This document shows positions 1 through 9,025 of a stretch of DNA of 64,000 nt, piece after piece. The notes under the pieces are model-generated. The model worked only from the letters and a program-made list of their open reading frames with translations. It did not search any database and had not been told where the DNA came from. Origin of the DNA: Afipia sp. (GTDB taxonomy: Bacteria > Pseudomonadota > Alphaproteobacteria > Rhizobiales > Xanthobacteraceae); NCBI GenBank assembly GCA_017308595.1, contig JAFKER010000005.1, positions 1 to 64,000 of the forward strand. Direction: 5' to 3'. How positions within the stretch are numbered: the stretch's first letter is position 1; every line of letters begins with the position of its first letter. The translations under genes and the position numbers were made by a program.

Positions 1-81
1 CAGATCGCTCGCCGAAACACCAGCGGCATGCTCCTTCAAAACCTTGATGATCTGCTCTTCCGTGAACCTGCTTTTACGCAT
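1..81 (-). CDS. IS3-family transposase OrfA, N-terminal fragment (runs off the window)
   Basis: Reverse-strand reading from an ATG at 79-81 gives 27 codons beginning MRKSRFTEEQIIKVLKEHAA and continuing off the left edge. This is the characteristic start of the small helix-turn-helix OrfA protein of IS3-family elements, which with OrfB forms the transposase. An IS-type terminal repeat lies about 40 bases upstream, as expected for the OrfA side of such an element. OrfB is outside the window, so whether the element is intact cannot be judged. Confidence 0.85.
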   Translation of the reverse strand, partial: MRKSRFTEEQIIKVLKEHAAGVSASDL

Positions 82-120
82 CCTCTGTCTCCTCAATGGA
101 GAACAGAAATCCTAACTCAA

Positions 121-149
121 AATCGAGGGCGTTTCAGGGGTGCAGGTCA
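121..149. repeat. Terminal inverted repeat of the IS3-family element
   Basis: Read on the reverse strand, the end begins TGACCTGCACCCCTGAAACG, the typical TGACCTGCACCCC terminus of IS407-group IS3 elements. It sits just upstream of the OrfA start, so position 149 is the probable outer boundary of the element. A 16-base exact match to this end recurs at 32252-32267. Confidence 0.8.
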
Positions 150-750
150 GGTCGTTTATCGGTAAATCGCGAAGATTTTGCTGGCGGGATAATTTCTATG
201 GCAACCTTGGAGTGCGGTTTGGACCAAGGGATAGTGATAACGGATCGTGATTTGCCTCTGGCTTTTAACTGATCCGCATTGGCCGAGCGCTCAACTTTCA
301 ACGTGTTCAAGCCAACTTCGACACGCGCGATGTGATCGCGGACGATTGATGTGGAAAGCTCAGTCTGCTTCAAGCGTTTCCGAATTGCATCAATGACCAG
401 TTTCTCAATCAGTAGCGCTGGAACACGCGGGACACTGCCGACGTTACGGGGCTGACCCTGTAGGAGATTGCCCGAGATGTAGTGGCGATAGCTAACTCCG
501 TTTTTCAGTTTCGAGGTCGGTGTCATCCGGTTGCCGCGGTCATCGAAGATGCGGCCCATGAGGAGAGCCTCGGAATTGCTTCTCGCTGTGGCGGTCGCTT
601 GGCGTTGCTGGTCGAGCTTGGCTTGGACGGCATCAAACAGCTTGCGATCAAGGATGGGCTTCTGCGCGCCTTGCAGGACCTCGTTCCTGTATTTGACCTC
701 GCCGATATGGAAGCGGTTGCGGAGAAGATGAGCAACCGGTCACGAAGCGC
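134..750 (-). pseudogene. Serine recombinase C-terminal remnant, truncated by an IS end
   Basis: The reverse strand carries an open frame whose translation includes LLRNRFHIGEVKYRNEVLQG, then RKLFDAVQAKLDQQ and later MGRIFDDRGNRMTPT and YRHYISGNLLQG. These match the recombinase and zinc-ribbon-like regions of large serine recombinases. The N-terminal resolvase domain with the catalytic serine is absent: the frame meets a stop at about 745 and homology seems to shift frame there. At the other end the last residues and the stop codon (134-136) are encoded by the IS terminal repeat. It is therefore a dead fragment, broken at both ends. Confidence 0.75.
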
Positions 751-887
751 ACCGCATGTCATGCTGACCTGTACGAAGTTTTTCAACACCGAGCTATCAC
801 GCTAGGTCAGATCGGATCAGCGCATGATACGTTTGATGATCGTTGCGTTGTTTCTTGTCCCGTCTTTCGCGCCTGCGGCCATTCAGG

Positions 888-1895
888 CTATCGCTTCACT
901 TTGCGAAGATAGGCATGGAAACCGCGTTCCGCCTCGCCAGACGCAATCGACATGCCCTCATCCCGAACCTCGCTCGGCGTCACGCCAAACTGCTCGCGGA
1001 AAGCCCGCAAGAACTGATTGCTGCTCGAGAAACCCAACTTGTGGGCGATGCTGGTGATCGAACCGGTCTTGCCTCGGTGCGAAAGGATCTGGCGGTAGGC
1101 GGCATTCAGCCGCCTGTCGCGGATGATGGCCCGCACCCCGCCGTCCCCGGCGAACATCCGGTAGAGATGGGCGCGCGACACCCGGAACTGCTGCATGAGA
1201 AGTGCTAGATCGAGGTCCGGGCGGTGTAGGTTCGCATCGATGAATTGCAGGACACGCTGGCGGAATATCCGGCTCAGCACCGGATCCTCCGGCAACTCGT
1301 CGATCGTCCGGCCGGCAATCACGGAGACGAGCAGCGTCGTGACCGCCTCCTCGATGGCTAGCGCGACCGCGATGCCCATAGATGGCAAGCGGTCCAGACT
1401 CATAATTAGATCGGAAATCAGTCGGGTGACCGGCAGACCGGCCTTGAGGATGAGGCCGTCCAGGGGCCGGCCGCCCAGCGCCCGATCCAGCGGCGCGCGC
1501 GGCAAAACAAGGGGCAGCCCTGAACCAGCAGAAAACTGACTTGTAAAAGCCCGGCCAAGATCCAGAAGGCAGACATCGCCATCTTCGATGGTCATGGTGT
1601 GCCCTTGGCAATCCATCTTTCCGTTCGCCGCCGTGAAGAGTTCGAGCATGTAGAAATCGCTCATCTCACTCCTCAGGACCAGGCGCCGGCTTCGGTTCAG
1701 GTGCTGGGCACTAAAGGTCGTGCGGGAGATGATCAGTCCGGCAATAAAACGTACGTCGACCGATCCTTCCAGATGGGTGTTGCGCGCACTTTCAAGCGGC
1801 TCGGCATCAAAAAACGGGGCAACCATCTCGCGCCAGTAATCGCTGCGCAAATCCGGCTCGACGGAGTCTGTCGATAATAAGAGCCTGTCCTCCAT
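888..1895 (-). CDS. AraC-family transcriptional regulator
   Basis: A 335-residue protein. The N-terminal ~200 residues resemble the AraC-binding-like sensor domain (WREMVAPFFDAEPL, then a beta-rich segment). The last ~110 residues form a double helix-turn-helix of the AraC/XylS type, with SRAHLYRMFAGDGGVRAIIR in the first and ITSIAHKLGFSSSNQFLRAF in the second, followed by the usual FGVTPSEVR. The regulated genes are not obvious: upstream, on the other strand, is the autotransporter, and the 170-base gap between them could hold a shared control region. The ligand is unknown. Confidence 0.85.
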   Translation of the reverse strand: MEDRLLLSTDSVEPDLRSDYWREMVAPFFDAEPLESARNTHLEGSVDVRFIAGLIISRTTFSAQHLNRSRRLVLRSEMSDFYMLELFTAANGKMDCQGHTMTIEDGDVCLLDLGRAFTSQFSAGSGLPLVLPRAPLDRALGGRPLDGLILKAGLPVTRLISDLIMSLDRLPSMGIAVALAIEEAVTTLLVSVIAGRTIDELPEDPVLSRIFRQRVLQFIDANLHRPDLDLALLMQQFRVSRAHLYRMFAGDGGVRAIIRDRRLNAAYRQILSHRGKTGSITSIAHKLGFSSSNQFLRAFREQFGVTPSEVRDEGMSIASGEAERGFHAYLRKVKR

Positions 1896-2064
1896 GTCTT
1901 CGTTTAAATCTTCCCCAAGCCGCTTTCAACTGCCCGCGTCATTATATGACGGCGCACCATGAGATGAGCCCCTGCGCCGAAGAAAAAGAGCCCCTGCGCC
2001 GATCGCAAGCTGCGCGTTGCCTTTATTTCTGAAGTGGCTGGCTAAGGTGCGGGGGGCGAGGATC

Positions 2065-5000
2065 TTGAGTAACCGACGTGGCAAGAGCCTCATCTCCCTT
2101 CTGCTCGGGAGCACGGCGCTGGCTGGGGTTGCGGCCATCTGCCTGGGACCGGAAGCTGCCGCGCAGACTTTCACCGGCAACCAGACGACGAGTGGCCCAT
2201 TTGCCAGCGGGACGCAGCTTTTCTACAACACCAGCGCGCTCAACGCCTCGGCCGCTGATGCCGTCAGCGGCGGAGAGCAGTATTTCTACAGCGCCAGCAC
2301 ACTCAACGCCTCTGCCGCCAATGCCGTCAGCGGTGGGAGGCAGTATTTCTACAACACCAGCGTGCTCAGCGCCTCTGCCGCCAATGCCATCAGCGGCGAG
2401 TATCAGTATTTCTACACCAGCAGCGCGCTGAACGCCTCTGCCGCCAATGCCATCAGCGGCGGTACGCAGATTTTCCACGACACCAGCGCGCTGAATGCCT
2501 CGTCCGCCAATGCCGTCAGCGGCGGGACGCAGATTTTCTTCACCAGCAGCGCGCTGAACGCCTCGGCCGCCAATGCCGTCAGCGGCGGGACGCAGAATTT
2601 CTACACCAGGAGCGCGCTGAACGCCTCGGCCGCCAATGCCGTCAGCGGCGGGACGCAGTATTTCTACGACGGCAGCACGCTCAACGCCTCCGCCGCCGAT
2701 GCCGTCAGCGGCGGGACGCAGTATTTCAACAAAACCAGCGCGCTGAACGCCTCGGCCGCCAACGCCGTCAGCGGCGGGACGCAGTACTTCTGGGAGAACA
2801 GCGCACTCAACGCCTCCGCCGCCAACGCCGTCAGCGGTGGGAGGCAGAATTTCAACGCCACCAGCGCACTCAACGCCTCGGCCGCCAATGCCATCAGCGG
2901 CGGGCAGCAGTATTTCTACGATACGAGCGTGCTCAACGCCTCCGCCGCCGATGCCGTCAGCGGCGGGACGCAGATATTCTACGCCACCAGCGCGCTCAAC
3001 GCTTCGGTAGCCAGTGCCGTCAGCGGCGGGCAGCAGGATTTCTACGCCACCAGCGCGCTCAACGCCTCGGCCACCAATGCCGTCAGCGGCGGGACGCATT
3101 ATTTCTACGACACCAGCGTGCTCAACGCCTCCGCCGCCAACGCCGTCAACGGCGGGGAGCAGTATTTCATCAACACCAGCACTCTCAATGCCTCGGTTGC
3201 CAGTGCCGTCAGCGGCGGCTTGCAGTATTTCTACGCCACCAGCGTGCTCAACGCCTCGGCCGCCGATGCTGTTAGCGGTGGGGTGCAGCGTTTCATCGAC
3301 ACCAGCGCACTGAACGCCTCGGCTGCCAATGCGGTTAGCGGTGGGACACAGGGTTTCATCGCCAGCAGCACGCTGAACGCTTCGGTCGCCAATGCCGTCA
3401 GCGGAGGCATACAGACCTTCTACCAGTCGAGTACCCTGAACGTGCTTGCGGACAATGCGCTCACGGAAGGTGTGACGGTCAATTTCGACAACCAGTATGG
3501 CGGTCCCGGCGGTACGTTGCGGCTCAACGGTCACAACACGGTGGTCGGCGCCATCCAGAGCCTGTCGGCCGGTTCGGGTATCATCGAGAATGGCGGCGCT
3601 GCCGACAGCATCCTGACCATCGATGGTTCGACCGCCGGACACTCATCCTTTTCCGGCCTGATCCGCGACGGCGGCGCGGGCCGGCTGGGGCTGACGCTGG
3701 CCGGCGGCACGCTGACGCTCGATGGCGTGCACAGTTATACCGGCCCGACCAATGTGGACAGCGGCGCAACGCTCGCGGTCAACGGCACGATCGCCTCGTC
3801 GCAGATGCTGACGATCAACGGAACGGTTGCCGGCACCGGCACGATCGGCAACACCAGCGTCAATGCGGGCGGCACGATCGCGCCCGGCAACGGTGGCATC
3901 GGCACGCTCTCGGTGCAGGGCAGTCTGGCCATGGTCGCCGGTTCGCGGTTTGCCGCCCAGATCGATGGCACCGGCGCCTCCGACCGCATCACCGTCACCG
4001 GCGCCGCCAATATCAGCGGCGCAACGCTCGATGTCTCGGCCTCCGGCATGGCGCTCGCGCGTTATACGGTTCTGACGACCACCGGCGGCCTCACCGGAAC
4101 CTTTGATGTCGGTCCGATCTCGGCCTTTGTCGGCGTTACCGCCATCTATGACGCCAACAACGCCTATATCGATATATCGAGGATGCGCGACTTCGCCGAC
4201 GCCGGCGCGACCCGCAATCAGAAGGCGGCTGCCTACGGCATCCAGAGCATTTCGGGCGGCAATCCGTTCTTCACCGGCAATGCGCTCTACAATGCAGTGC
4301 TGGCATTGCCGACCGATGCCGCCGCCCGCAACGCCTTCGATCAGGCCTCGGGTGAGGCACACGCCTCGGCCAAGAGCGCTCTGATCGAGGACAGCCACTT
4401 TGTGCGTGATGCCGCGACGAGCCGCATTCGAGCAGCCTTCGGCGCGGTCGGTGCATCCCGTGCGCCGGTTATGGCCTATGCCGACCCGACCGATGGCAAG
4501 ACCGACGCCTATGCCGCTTTCGCCTCGCTCTATTCCGGGACGGTCGCAGTCGCGCCGACGACCGACCGTTTTGCGCTCTGGGGGCAGGGCTTCGGCGGCT
4601 GGGGCTCCACGAACAGCGACGGCAACGCCGCGCGCCTATCCCACTCGACCGGCGGCTTCCTGATCGGCGGCGACGTCCCGATCTTCGACACCTGGCGGCT
4701 CGGCATGATGGCAGGATACAGCCGCACCACCTTCAACGTGCGTGACCGCGCCTCCTCGGGCTCAAGCGACAACTATCACCTCGGCCTCTACGGCGGCACG
4801 CAATGGGGCAACCTCGGCTTCCGCACCGGTGCGGCCTATACGTGGCACGACATCACGACCAGCCGCAGCGTGGCGTTCCCCGGCTTCGGTGACAGCCTGA
4901 AGGGGGATTATCGCGCTGGCACGACACAGGTGTTCGGCGAACTGGGCTATGGCATCCGTGCTGGCAGCTTCAGCTTCGAGCCGTTTGCTAACCTCGCTTA

Positions 5001-5388
5001 TGTGAACCTCAGCACCGATGGTTTCGCGGAGAACGGCGGCGCTGCGGCCTTGCGTAGCAACAGCACCAGCACGGGCGTCACCTTCACCACGCTCGGCCTG
5101 CACGCCTCGACCAACTTCGATCTCGGCACGACAACGGCAATGCTGCGCAGCACACTCGGCTGGCGTCATGCCGTTGGCGACACCACGCCGCTCGCCACTT
5201 TCACCTTTGCCGGCGGCTCGCCCTTCACCGTCGCGGGCATGCCGATCACGCAGGATGCGCTGGTGCTGGATGTCGGGCTGGACGTCGCCATTACCAGGAA
5301 CACCACCCTCGGCGTCTCCTACGGCGGGCAATACGGCGGCAACGCCATCGACCAGTCCGTTCGCGCAAACTTCAACGTCAGATTCTGA
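2065..5388 (+). CDS. Autotransporter (type V secretion) with 21-residue repeat passenger
   Basis: About 1107 residues. I chose the TTG at 2065 because a purine-rich GGGGGGCGAGG lies just upstream and the protein then opens with a basic stretch and a hydrophobic core ending in AAAQ, a plausible signal peptide. Residues ~50-470 are about 20 tandem copies of a 21-residue unit with core LNASAANAVSGGTQ. Next come glycine-rich strands (LAGGTLTLDGVHSYTGPTNV; NAGGTIAPGNGGIGTLSVQG) typical of passenger-associated transport repeats. The last ~270 residues are an outer-membrane autotransporter barrel ending in NVRF, with a terminal aromatic residue. Inferred role: surface display, perhaps adhesion. An upstream TTG (2017) in frame is possible but lacks a binding site. 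Confidence 0.85.
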   Translation: MSNRRGKSLISLLLGSTALAGVAAICLGPEAAAQTFTGNQTTSGPFASGTQLFYNTSALNASAADAVSGGEQYFYSASTLNASAANAVSGGRQYFYNTSVLSASAANAISGEYQYFYTSSALNASAANAISGGTQIFHDTSALNASSANAVSGGTQIFFTSSALNASAANAVSGGTQNFYTRSALNASAANAVSGGTQYFYDGSTLNASAADAVSGGTQYFNKTSALNASAANAVSGGTQYFWENSALNASAANAVSGGRQNFNATSALNASAANAISGGQQYFYDTSVLNASAADAVSGGTQIFYATSALNASVASAVSGGQQDFYATSALNASATNAVSGGTHYFYDTSVLNASAANAVNGGEQYFINTSTLNASVASAVSGGLQYFYATSVLNASAADAVSGGVQRFIDTSALNASAANAVSGGTQGFIASSTLNASVANAVSGGIQTFYQSSTLNVLADNALTEGVTVNFDNQYGGPGGTLRLNGHNTVVGAIQSLSAGSGIIENGGAADSILTIDGSTAGHSSFSGLIRDGGAGRLGLTLAGGTLTLDGVHSYTGPTNVDSGATLAVNGTIASSQMLTINGTVAGTGTIGNTSVNAGGTIAPGNGGIGTLSVQGSLAMVAGSRFAAQIDGTGASDRITVTGAANISGATLDVSASGMALARYTVLTTTGGLTGTFDVGPISAFVGVTAIYDANNAYIDISRMRDFADAGATRNQKAAAYGIQSISGGNPFFTGNALYNAVLALPTDAAARNAFDQASGEAHASAKSALIEDSHFVRDAATSRIRAAFGAVGASRAPVMAYADPTDGKTDAYAAFASLYSGTVAVAPTTDRFALWGQGFGGWGSTNSDGNAARLSHSTGGFLIGGDVPIFDTWRLGMMAGYSRTTFNVRDRASSGSSDNYHLGLYGGTQWGNLGFRTGAAYTWHDITTSRSVAFPGFGDSLKGDYRAGTTQVFGELGYGIRAGSFSFEPFANLAYVNLSTDGFAENGGAAALRSNSTSTGVTFTTLGLHASTNFDLGTTTAMLRSTLGWRHAVGDTTPLATFTFAGGSPFTVAGMPITQDALVLDVGLDVAITRNTTLGVSYGGQYGGNAIDQSVRANFNVRF
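2212..3471 (+). repeat. 63-bp coding tandem repeat, about 20 units
   Basis: Twenty consecutive 63-bp units, each encoding a 21-residue element of the form xQxFxxxSxLNASAANAVSGG. The LNAS, ANAVSGG and Q-x-F positions are nearly invariant; four or five residues after QxF vary (YNTS, WENS, IDTS). The last unit is degenerate (LNVLADNALTEG). The period suggests one beta-helix rung per unit, and near-identical DNA makes copy-number change by slippage or recombination likely. Confidence 0.9.
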
Positions 5389-5427
5389 TGAGATGAAGCT
5401 GGGGTTTCCAACGACGTTCGCTGCCAC

Positions 5428-5665
5428 TGACCGGCCCCCACGAAGTGGTCCGTTTGGAATGTTAGTTTAGAGCCTGCGTCTGCGCCACAGGTTTTGGCGC
5501 CGGACAGACGAGTGCTTCGGCTGCTGGCGGTCGATGTCCCAGCGATGAGTGCGGCCGCATCGTATTGTAATGGCGCCCCAGTTTTCGATCACGAGCTGGG
5601 CCTCCTTCAACGTATAGAAGATCTCGCCGTTGAGCAGTTCATCGCGCAGCTTGTCGTGGCTAGTG
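5428..5665 (-). mobile_element. IS3-family element remnant: 3' end of OrfB plus terminal repeat
   Basis: The reverse strand encodes LRDELLNGEIFYTLKEAQLV, then IENW, and after a one-base loss continues in another frame as RHYNTMRPHSSLGHRPP and ends at a TAA (5462-5464). This is the C-terminal end of an IS3-family OrfB integrase, including the conserved region around the last catalytic glutamate. Beyond the stop, TGACCGGCCCCCACGAAGTG starting at 5428 looks like the element's terminal repeat. The rest of OrfB and all of OrfA are missing. It lies between the autotransporter and the chaperone island. Confidence 0.8.
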
Positions 5666-5670
5666 GGTTA

Positions 5671-5790
5671 GGACCTCTTGTCCGGAACTCAATCTCCCTG
5701 AAATAATGAAATCAGCTCATCTTGCTCATTCGGCGAAAATTTGCGCGTTGCAAAACGGACATTTTGTCCGGAGATGCCGCCATCTTGTCC
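5671..5790. promoter_or_regulatory. Upstream activator sites for the dnaK operon (GGAC-N5-GTCC palindromes)
   Basis: GGACCTCTTGTCC at 5671-5683 and GGACATTTTGTCC at 5757-5769 are inverted repeats of the form GGAC-N5-GTCC. A third, with only the right half conserved (ATCTTGTCC), ends at 5790. The second copy is identical to the site at 13664-13676 and lies at nearly the same distance (85 versus 88 bases) from a sigma-54 promoter. I infer that these are enhancer sites for the NtrC-type regulator encoded at 10241. Confidence 0.7.
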
Positions 5791-5841
5791 TTGATCAGCG
5801 GTTGTGCCGCCCTAAGCTCATGAAATTGCTGTCAACATTAG

Positions 5842-5858
5842 TTGGCATGTCTGTTGCT
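5842..5858 (+). promoter_or_regulatory. Sigma-54 promoter of the dnaK operon
   Basis: TTGGCATGTCTGTTGCT matches the -24/-12 consensus (TGGCAC-N5-TTGC) with GG and GC correctly spaced. It lies 320 bases before dnaK and downstream of palindromic activator sites. A second such promoter precedes the thioesterase-clpB operon at 13752. Confidence 0.75.
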
Positions 5859-6162
5859 GACGCACTCAACAATGAGTGAGAGTCGGAGCATCAGCAGATG
5901 GCACGAGACCTGACACTATTTATCGCCAACCGTTATGACCGGTTGCAAAACGCGCTCTCTCTTTGCCGTGTTCGCGCAGCACAATTTCCGCACGCTGACA
6001 CACGCACACCGCTATCCGCGCGTGCGGAAGACTATCGACCGAACATCCTGAACTCCATGCGCGCCGTCATAGCTGGATAACGGCGATCGGAGGATTCCGC
6101 TTTCTTAGTTCGAAAGTCATCAGACAGGGCAAAAGCAGAAAACCTAAAACTAGGAGGACGTG
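5859..6162 (+). other. Long untranslated leader before dnaK
   Basis: About 300 bases between the predicted transcription start and dnaK. It contains an open frame of 60 codons (5898-6080, beginning MARDLTLFIANRYDRL) with a weak GGAG ten bases upstream. I do not recognise it and cannot decide whether it is translated. A strong AGGAGG for dnaK is at 6152-6157. No other feature is visible. Confidence 0.4.
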
Positions 6163-8064
6163 GTGGCAAAAGTTATCGGAATCGACCTGGGCACAACCAA
6201 TTCTTGCGTCGCCATCATGGATGGCAAGAATGCGCGTATCATTGAGAACGCCGAGGGCGCGCGGACGACGCCCTCGATCGTGGCATTTACCAGCGACGGG
6301 GAGCGCCTTGTCGGCCAGCCAGCAAGGCGGCAGGCAGTTACAAACCCGATCAACACGATCTTTGCCGTGAAGCGGCTAATCGGACGCCGTTATGACGATC
6401 CCATCGTTGAAAAAGACAAGGCGCTGGTTCCTTATAAGATCGTGAAAGCGTCAAACGGCGATGCCTGGGTCGAAGCGGAAGGAAAGAGCTATTCGCCATC
6501 GCAGATATCGGCATTCATTCTGCAGAAGATGAAAGAGACGGCTGAGTCCAATCTCGGTGAGAAGATCAGCCAGGCTGTCATAACTGTTCCTGCCTACTTC
6601 AACGATGCGCAACGTCAGGCGACGAAGGATGCGGGCAAGATCGCAGGTCTGGAAGTCTTGCGTATTATCAATGAGCCTACCGCTGCGGCGCTTGCCTACG
6701 GGCTCGACAAGAAGAAGCAAGCGAAAATCGCGGTCTACGATCTCGGTGGCGGAACGTTCGACATCTCCATTCTCGATATTGGAGATGGTGTTTTCGAAGT
6801 GAAATCCACCAATGGCGATACGTTCCTGGGCGGCGAGGATTTCGACATGCGCCTTGTGAACTATCTGGCGGACGAGTTTCAGAAAGAGCAGGGTATTGAC
6901 CTGCGAAAAGACAAGCTGGCTCTGCAGCGTCTGAAGGAGGCGGCAGAGAAAGCGAAGATCGAACTCTCGACCATTACCCAAACGGAAATCAACCTGCCTT
7001 TCATCACGGCGGATGCCGCGGGACCGAAGCATCTTCAGGTCAAACTGACCCGCGCGAAGTTCGAATCTCTAGTCGAAGATCTGGTCCAGCGGACCATCGA
7101 ACCATGCCTCAATGCGCTGAAAGATGCAGGGCTGACGGCCAAGGATATCAACGAGGTCGTCCTTGTCGGCGGCATGACACGAATGCCGAAGATTCAGGAA
7201 ATCGTTCAAAAGATATTCGGTCAGGAGCCGCATAAGGGCGTTAATCCGGACGAGGTTGTTGCGATCGGTGCAGCGATCCAGGCGGGTGTTCTTCAAGGCG
7301 ACATTAAGGACGTCCTGCTTCTCGATGTTACTCCGCTTTCGCTCGGCCTTGAAACTCTAGGTGGCGTGTTCACGCGTCTCATCGAGCGCAACACCACAGT
7401 TCCGGCAAAGAAGAGCCAGGTGTTCTCCACTGCGGAGGATAACCAGAATGCGGTCACTATCCGGGTGTTTCAGGGTGAGCGCGAAATGGCCGCCGATAAC
7501 AAGCTGCTCGGACAGTTCGATCTGATGGGAATTCCACCGGCGCCGCGTGGAACGCCGCAGATTGAGGTGACCTTCGATATCGACGCCAACGGCATCGTCA
7601 ATGTCTCGGCAAAGGACAAGGGTACAGGCAGAGAGCAGCGTATCCAGATTCAAGCCTCCGGGGGTCTTTCGGAAGCGGATATCGAGAGAATGGTCAAGGA
7701 AGCGGAGACGCATGCTGTCGAGGATAAGAAGCGTAAGGAGGCTGTCGAAGCCAAGAACAACGCCGAAGCACTTTTGCACGCGACGGAGAAAACGGCAGCA
7801 GAGCATGGCGCTAAGCTTTCCGACGCGGATCGTCGCGAGCTGGAGAATGCCATGGCTGGCCTGCGCGAAGCCCTCAAGGGAGATGATGCGTCTGCCATCA
7901 GCGCCAAGACGAACGCTCTCCAGCAGGCATCCATCAAGCTTGGAGAGGCTGTCTATGCACAGTCTCAGAAGCCAGTCGACGGAGCGTCGCAATCCGGCGG
8001 CGACAATGTCGTGGACGCGGAATTCACGGAGGTCGAAGACGACGAAAAAAAACAATCAACCTAA
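6163..8064 (+). CDS. dnaK: Molecular chaperone DnaK (Hsp70), accessory copy
   Basis: A 633-residue full-length Hsp70. The GTG at 6163 is preferred over GTG 6160 because it is five bases from AGGAGG and gives the canonical [15 protein letters not shown] start. The ATPase domain carries the phosphate-binding loops ([26 protein letters not shown]), followed by the [11 protein letters not shown] linker at about 385-398, the substrate-binding beta domain, the helical lid and an acidic tail ([13 protein letters not shown]). It binds exposed hydrophobic segments in an ATP cycle with a J-protein. Here its partners CbpA and CbpM lie downstream, and a ClpB disaggregase is in the next operon. No grpE is present, so it probably shares the housekeeping GrpE. 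A canonical dnaK-dnaJ pair is expected elsewhere in the genome. Confidence 0.95.
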   Translation: MAKVIGIDLGTTNSCVAIMDGKNARIIENAEGARTTPSIVAFTSDGERLVGQPARRQAVTNPINTIFAVKRLIGRRYDDPIVEKDKALVPYKIVKASNGDAWVEAEGKSYSPSQISAFILQKMKETAESNLGEKISQAVITVPAYFNDAQRQATKDAGKIAGLEVLRIINEPTAAALAYGLDKKKQAKIAVYDLGGGTFDISILDIGDGVFEVKSTNGDTFLGGEDFDMRLVNYLADEFQKEQGIDLRKDKLALQRLKEAAEKAKIELSTITQTEINLPFITADAAGPKHLQVKLTRAKFESLVEDLVQRTIEPCLNALKDAGLTAKDINEVVLVGGMTRMPKIQEIVQKIFGQEPHKGVNPDEVVAIGAAIQAGVLQGDIKDVLLLDVTPLSLGLETLGGVFTRLIERNTTVPAKKSQVFSTAEDNQNAVTIRVFQGEREMAADNKLLGQFDLMGIPPAPRGTPQIEVTFDIDANGIVNVSAKDKGTGREQRIQIQASGGLSEADIERMVKEAETHAVEDKKRKEAVEAKNNAEALLHATEKTAAEHGAKLSDADRRELENAMAGLREALKGDDASAISAKTNALQQASIKLGEAVYAQSQKPVDGASQSGGDNVVDAEFTEVEDDEKKQST

Positions 8065-8119
8065 CCTCGGCCTGTGCGCCAAAGTTCAACGATATCATCT
8101 CATATCAGGAGTTCAGACT

Positions 8120-8605
8120 ATGCAACGACCAGTTCTTGCCACTCTCGCCGGGGGCATGCTGATCGCTCTCCTTTCATCCGCCGATGCACAACAGCCGCCG
8201 CCTGCGCGAGTCCAGGTCGGTGTGCTCGAGTGCCGCGGAGGAGCAAGCATCGGCTTCATTGTTGGATCGGTCACCAACCTCGGATGCGTTTTGCGCATCA
8301 ATGGTCTGCCGGAAGATTACTACACTGCTGTCATTCAGAAGGTCGGCATCGATATTGGGATCACGGAAAGTACAGCTCTTGCGTGGTCGGTCTTTTCGCC
8401 GGTCGCTCAGCCTGGCCGCGGCGATATCTCCGGAAAATATGCGGGTGTCGATGCCAGCGCCGCCGCTATTGTCGGTGTGGGCGGCAATGTGTTGCTCGGG
8501 GGCTCCAACAATTCCATCGCTTTGCAGCCTCTCAGCGTGGAAGGACAGACGGGACTTAGTGTTGCCGCAGGCCTGGAAAGCTTGGAGCTTCGGCCGGGTC
8601 GGTAA
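8120..8605 (+). CDS. DUF992 secreted protein
   Basis: 161 residues from an ATG preceded by AGGAG. An N-terminal hydrophobic segment ending ADAQ is a likely signal peptide. The mature part contains VGVLECRGGASIGFIVGSVT, a cysteine pair about 20 residues apart, and glycine/alanine-rich strands, as in the DUF992 family common in Rhizobiales. Its biochemical role is unknown. Its place inside a chaperone operon suggests an envelope protein co-produced under stress. Confidence 0.8.
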   Translation: MQRPVLATLAGGMLIALLSSADAQQPPPARVQVGVLECRGGASIGFIVGSVTNLGCVLRINGLPEDYYTAVIQKVGIDIGITESTALAWSVFSPVAQPGRGDISGKYAGVDASAAAIVGVGGNVLLGGSNNSIALQPLSVEGQTGLSVAAGLESLELRPGR

Positions 8606-8619
8606 CCACGAGGAGTAAA

Positions 8620-8671
8620 GGACAGTGTTCGATTGCGATCTGTTTTCCGGCTCGAAATCGAACGCTGTTCC
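8620..8671 (+). terminator. Intra-operon hairpin between the DUF992 gene and the next small gene
   Basis: GGACAGTGTTCGATT (from 8620) pairs with AATCGAACGCTGTTCC (to 8671) around a ~20-base loop, an imperfect stem of about 15 pairs. No T-run follows, so an RNA processing or stabilising element is as likely as partial termination. Confidence 0.45.
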
Positions 8672-8727
8672 TTCCTCGGGGACTGAATGAGGAGTGGCAT
8701 TGAAGACCCAGAAAACGGAGGCTAGTG

Positions 8728-8910
8728 ATGAGATCTTCTCTTGGAGGTAACGGGCAGCTCGATGATGGCAAGTTGCGGCTGACAGAAGATGACATCGCTC
8801 GAGCCGAACTCGGCCCGCGCGGCGTGCCGGGAAAGCCTGATCCTGCCAGAATGACACCCCAGCAGGCAAAAAATTTCCCCAACTATGTAGATCCGGGACA
8901 TGTCGAGTAA
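8728..8910 (+). CDS. Small conserved-type hypothetical protein
   Basis: A 60-residue hydrophilic protein, from an ATG seven bases after GGAGG (a GTG three bases earlier is possible). It contains LTEDDIARAELGPRGVPGKP and ends FPNYVDPGHVE. There is no signal peptide, membrane segment or domain I can name. The strong ribosome binding site and its position between stress genes support it as real. Confidence 0.6.
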   Translation: MRSSLGGNGQLDDGKLRLTEDDIARAELGPRGVPGKPDPARMTPQQAKNFPNYVDPGHVE

Positions 8911-9025
8911 CGCGTGAAAGCGGCACTCATTCGCTGGGCTGTTTCGCCGTTTCAGGGGAATGATACAGTCGGTTGCAGGTAGGCTACCGCGCGAACAGCC
9001 GGGCCTTGGATTTTCGGAGCAGGTC

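Noticed and set aside
2212-3471. CRISPR-like regular repetition
   Set aside because: Repeats are contiguous coding units of 63 bp without spacers, in frame with the autotransporter.
2023-3642. 539-codon open frame on the reverse strand under the autotransporter repeats
   Set aside because: The open frame is a by-product of the GC-rich 63-bp repeat; its translation is a low-complexity copy of the repeat and has no start signal.
5898-6080. 60-codon frame in the dnaK leader
   Set aside because: Weak ribosome binding site and no recognisable family; kept only as a note in the leader entry.
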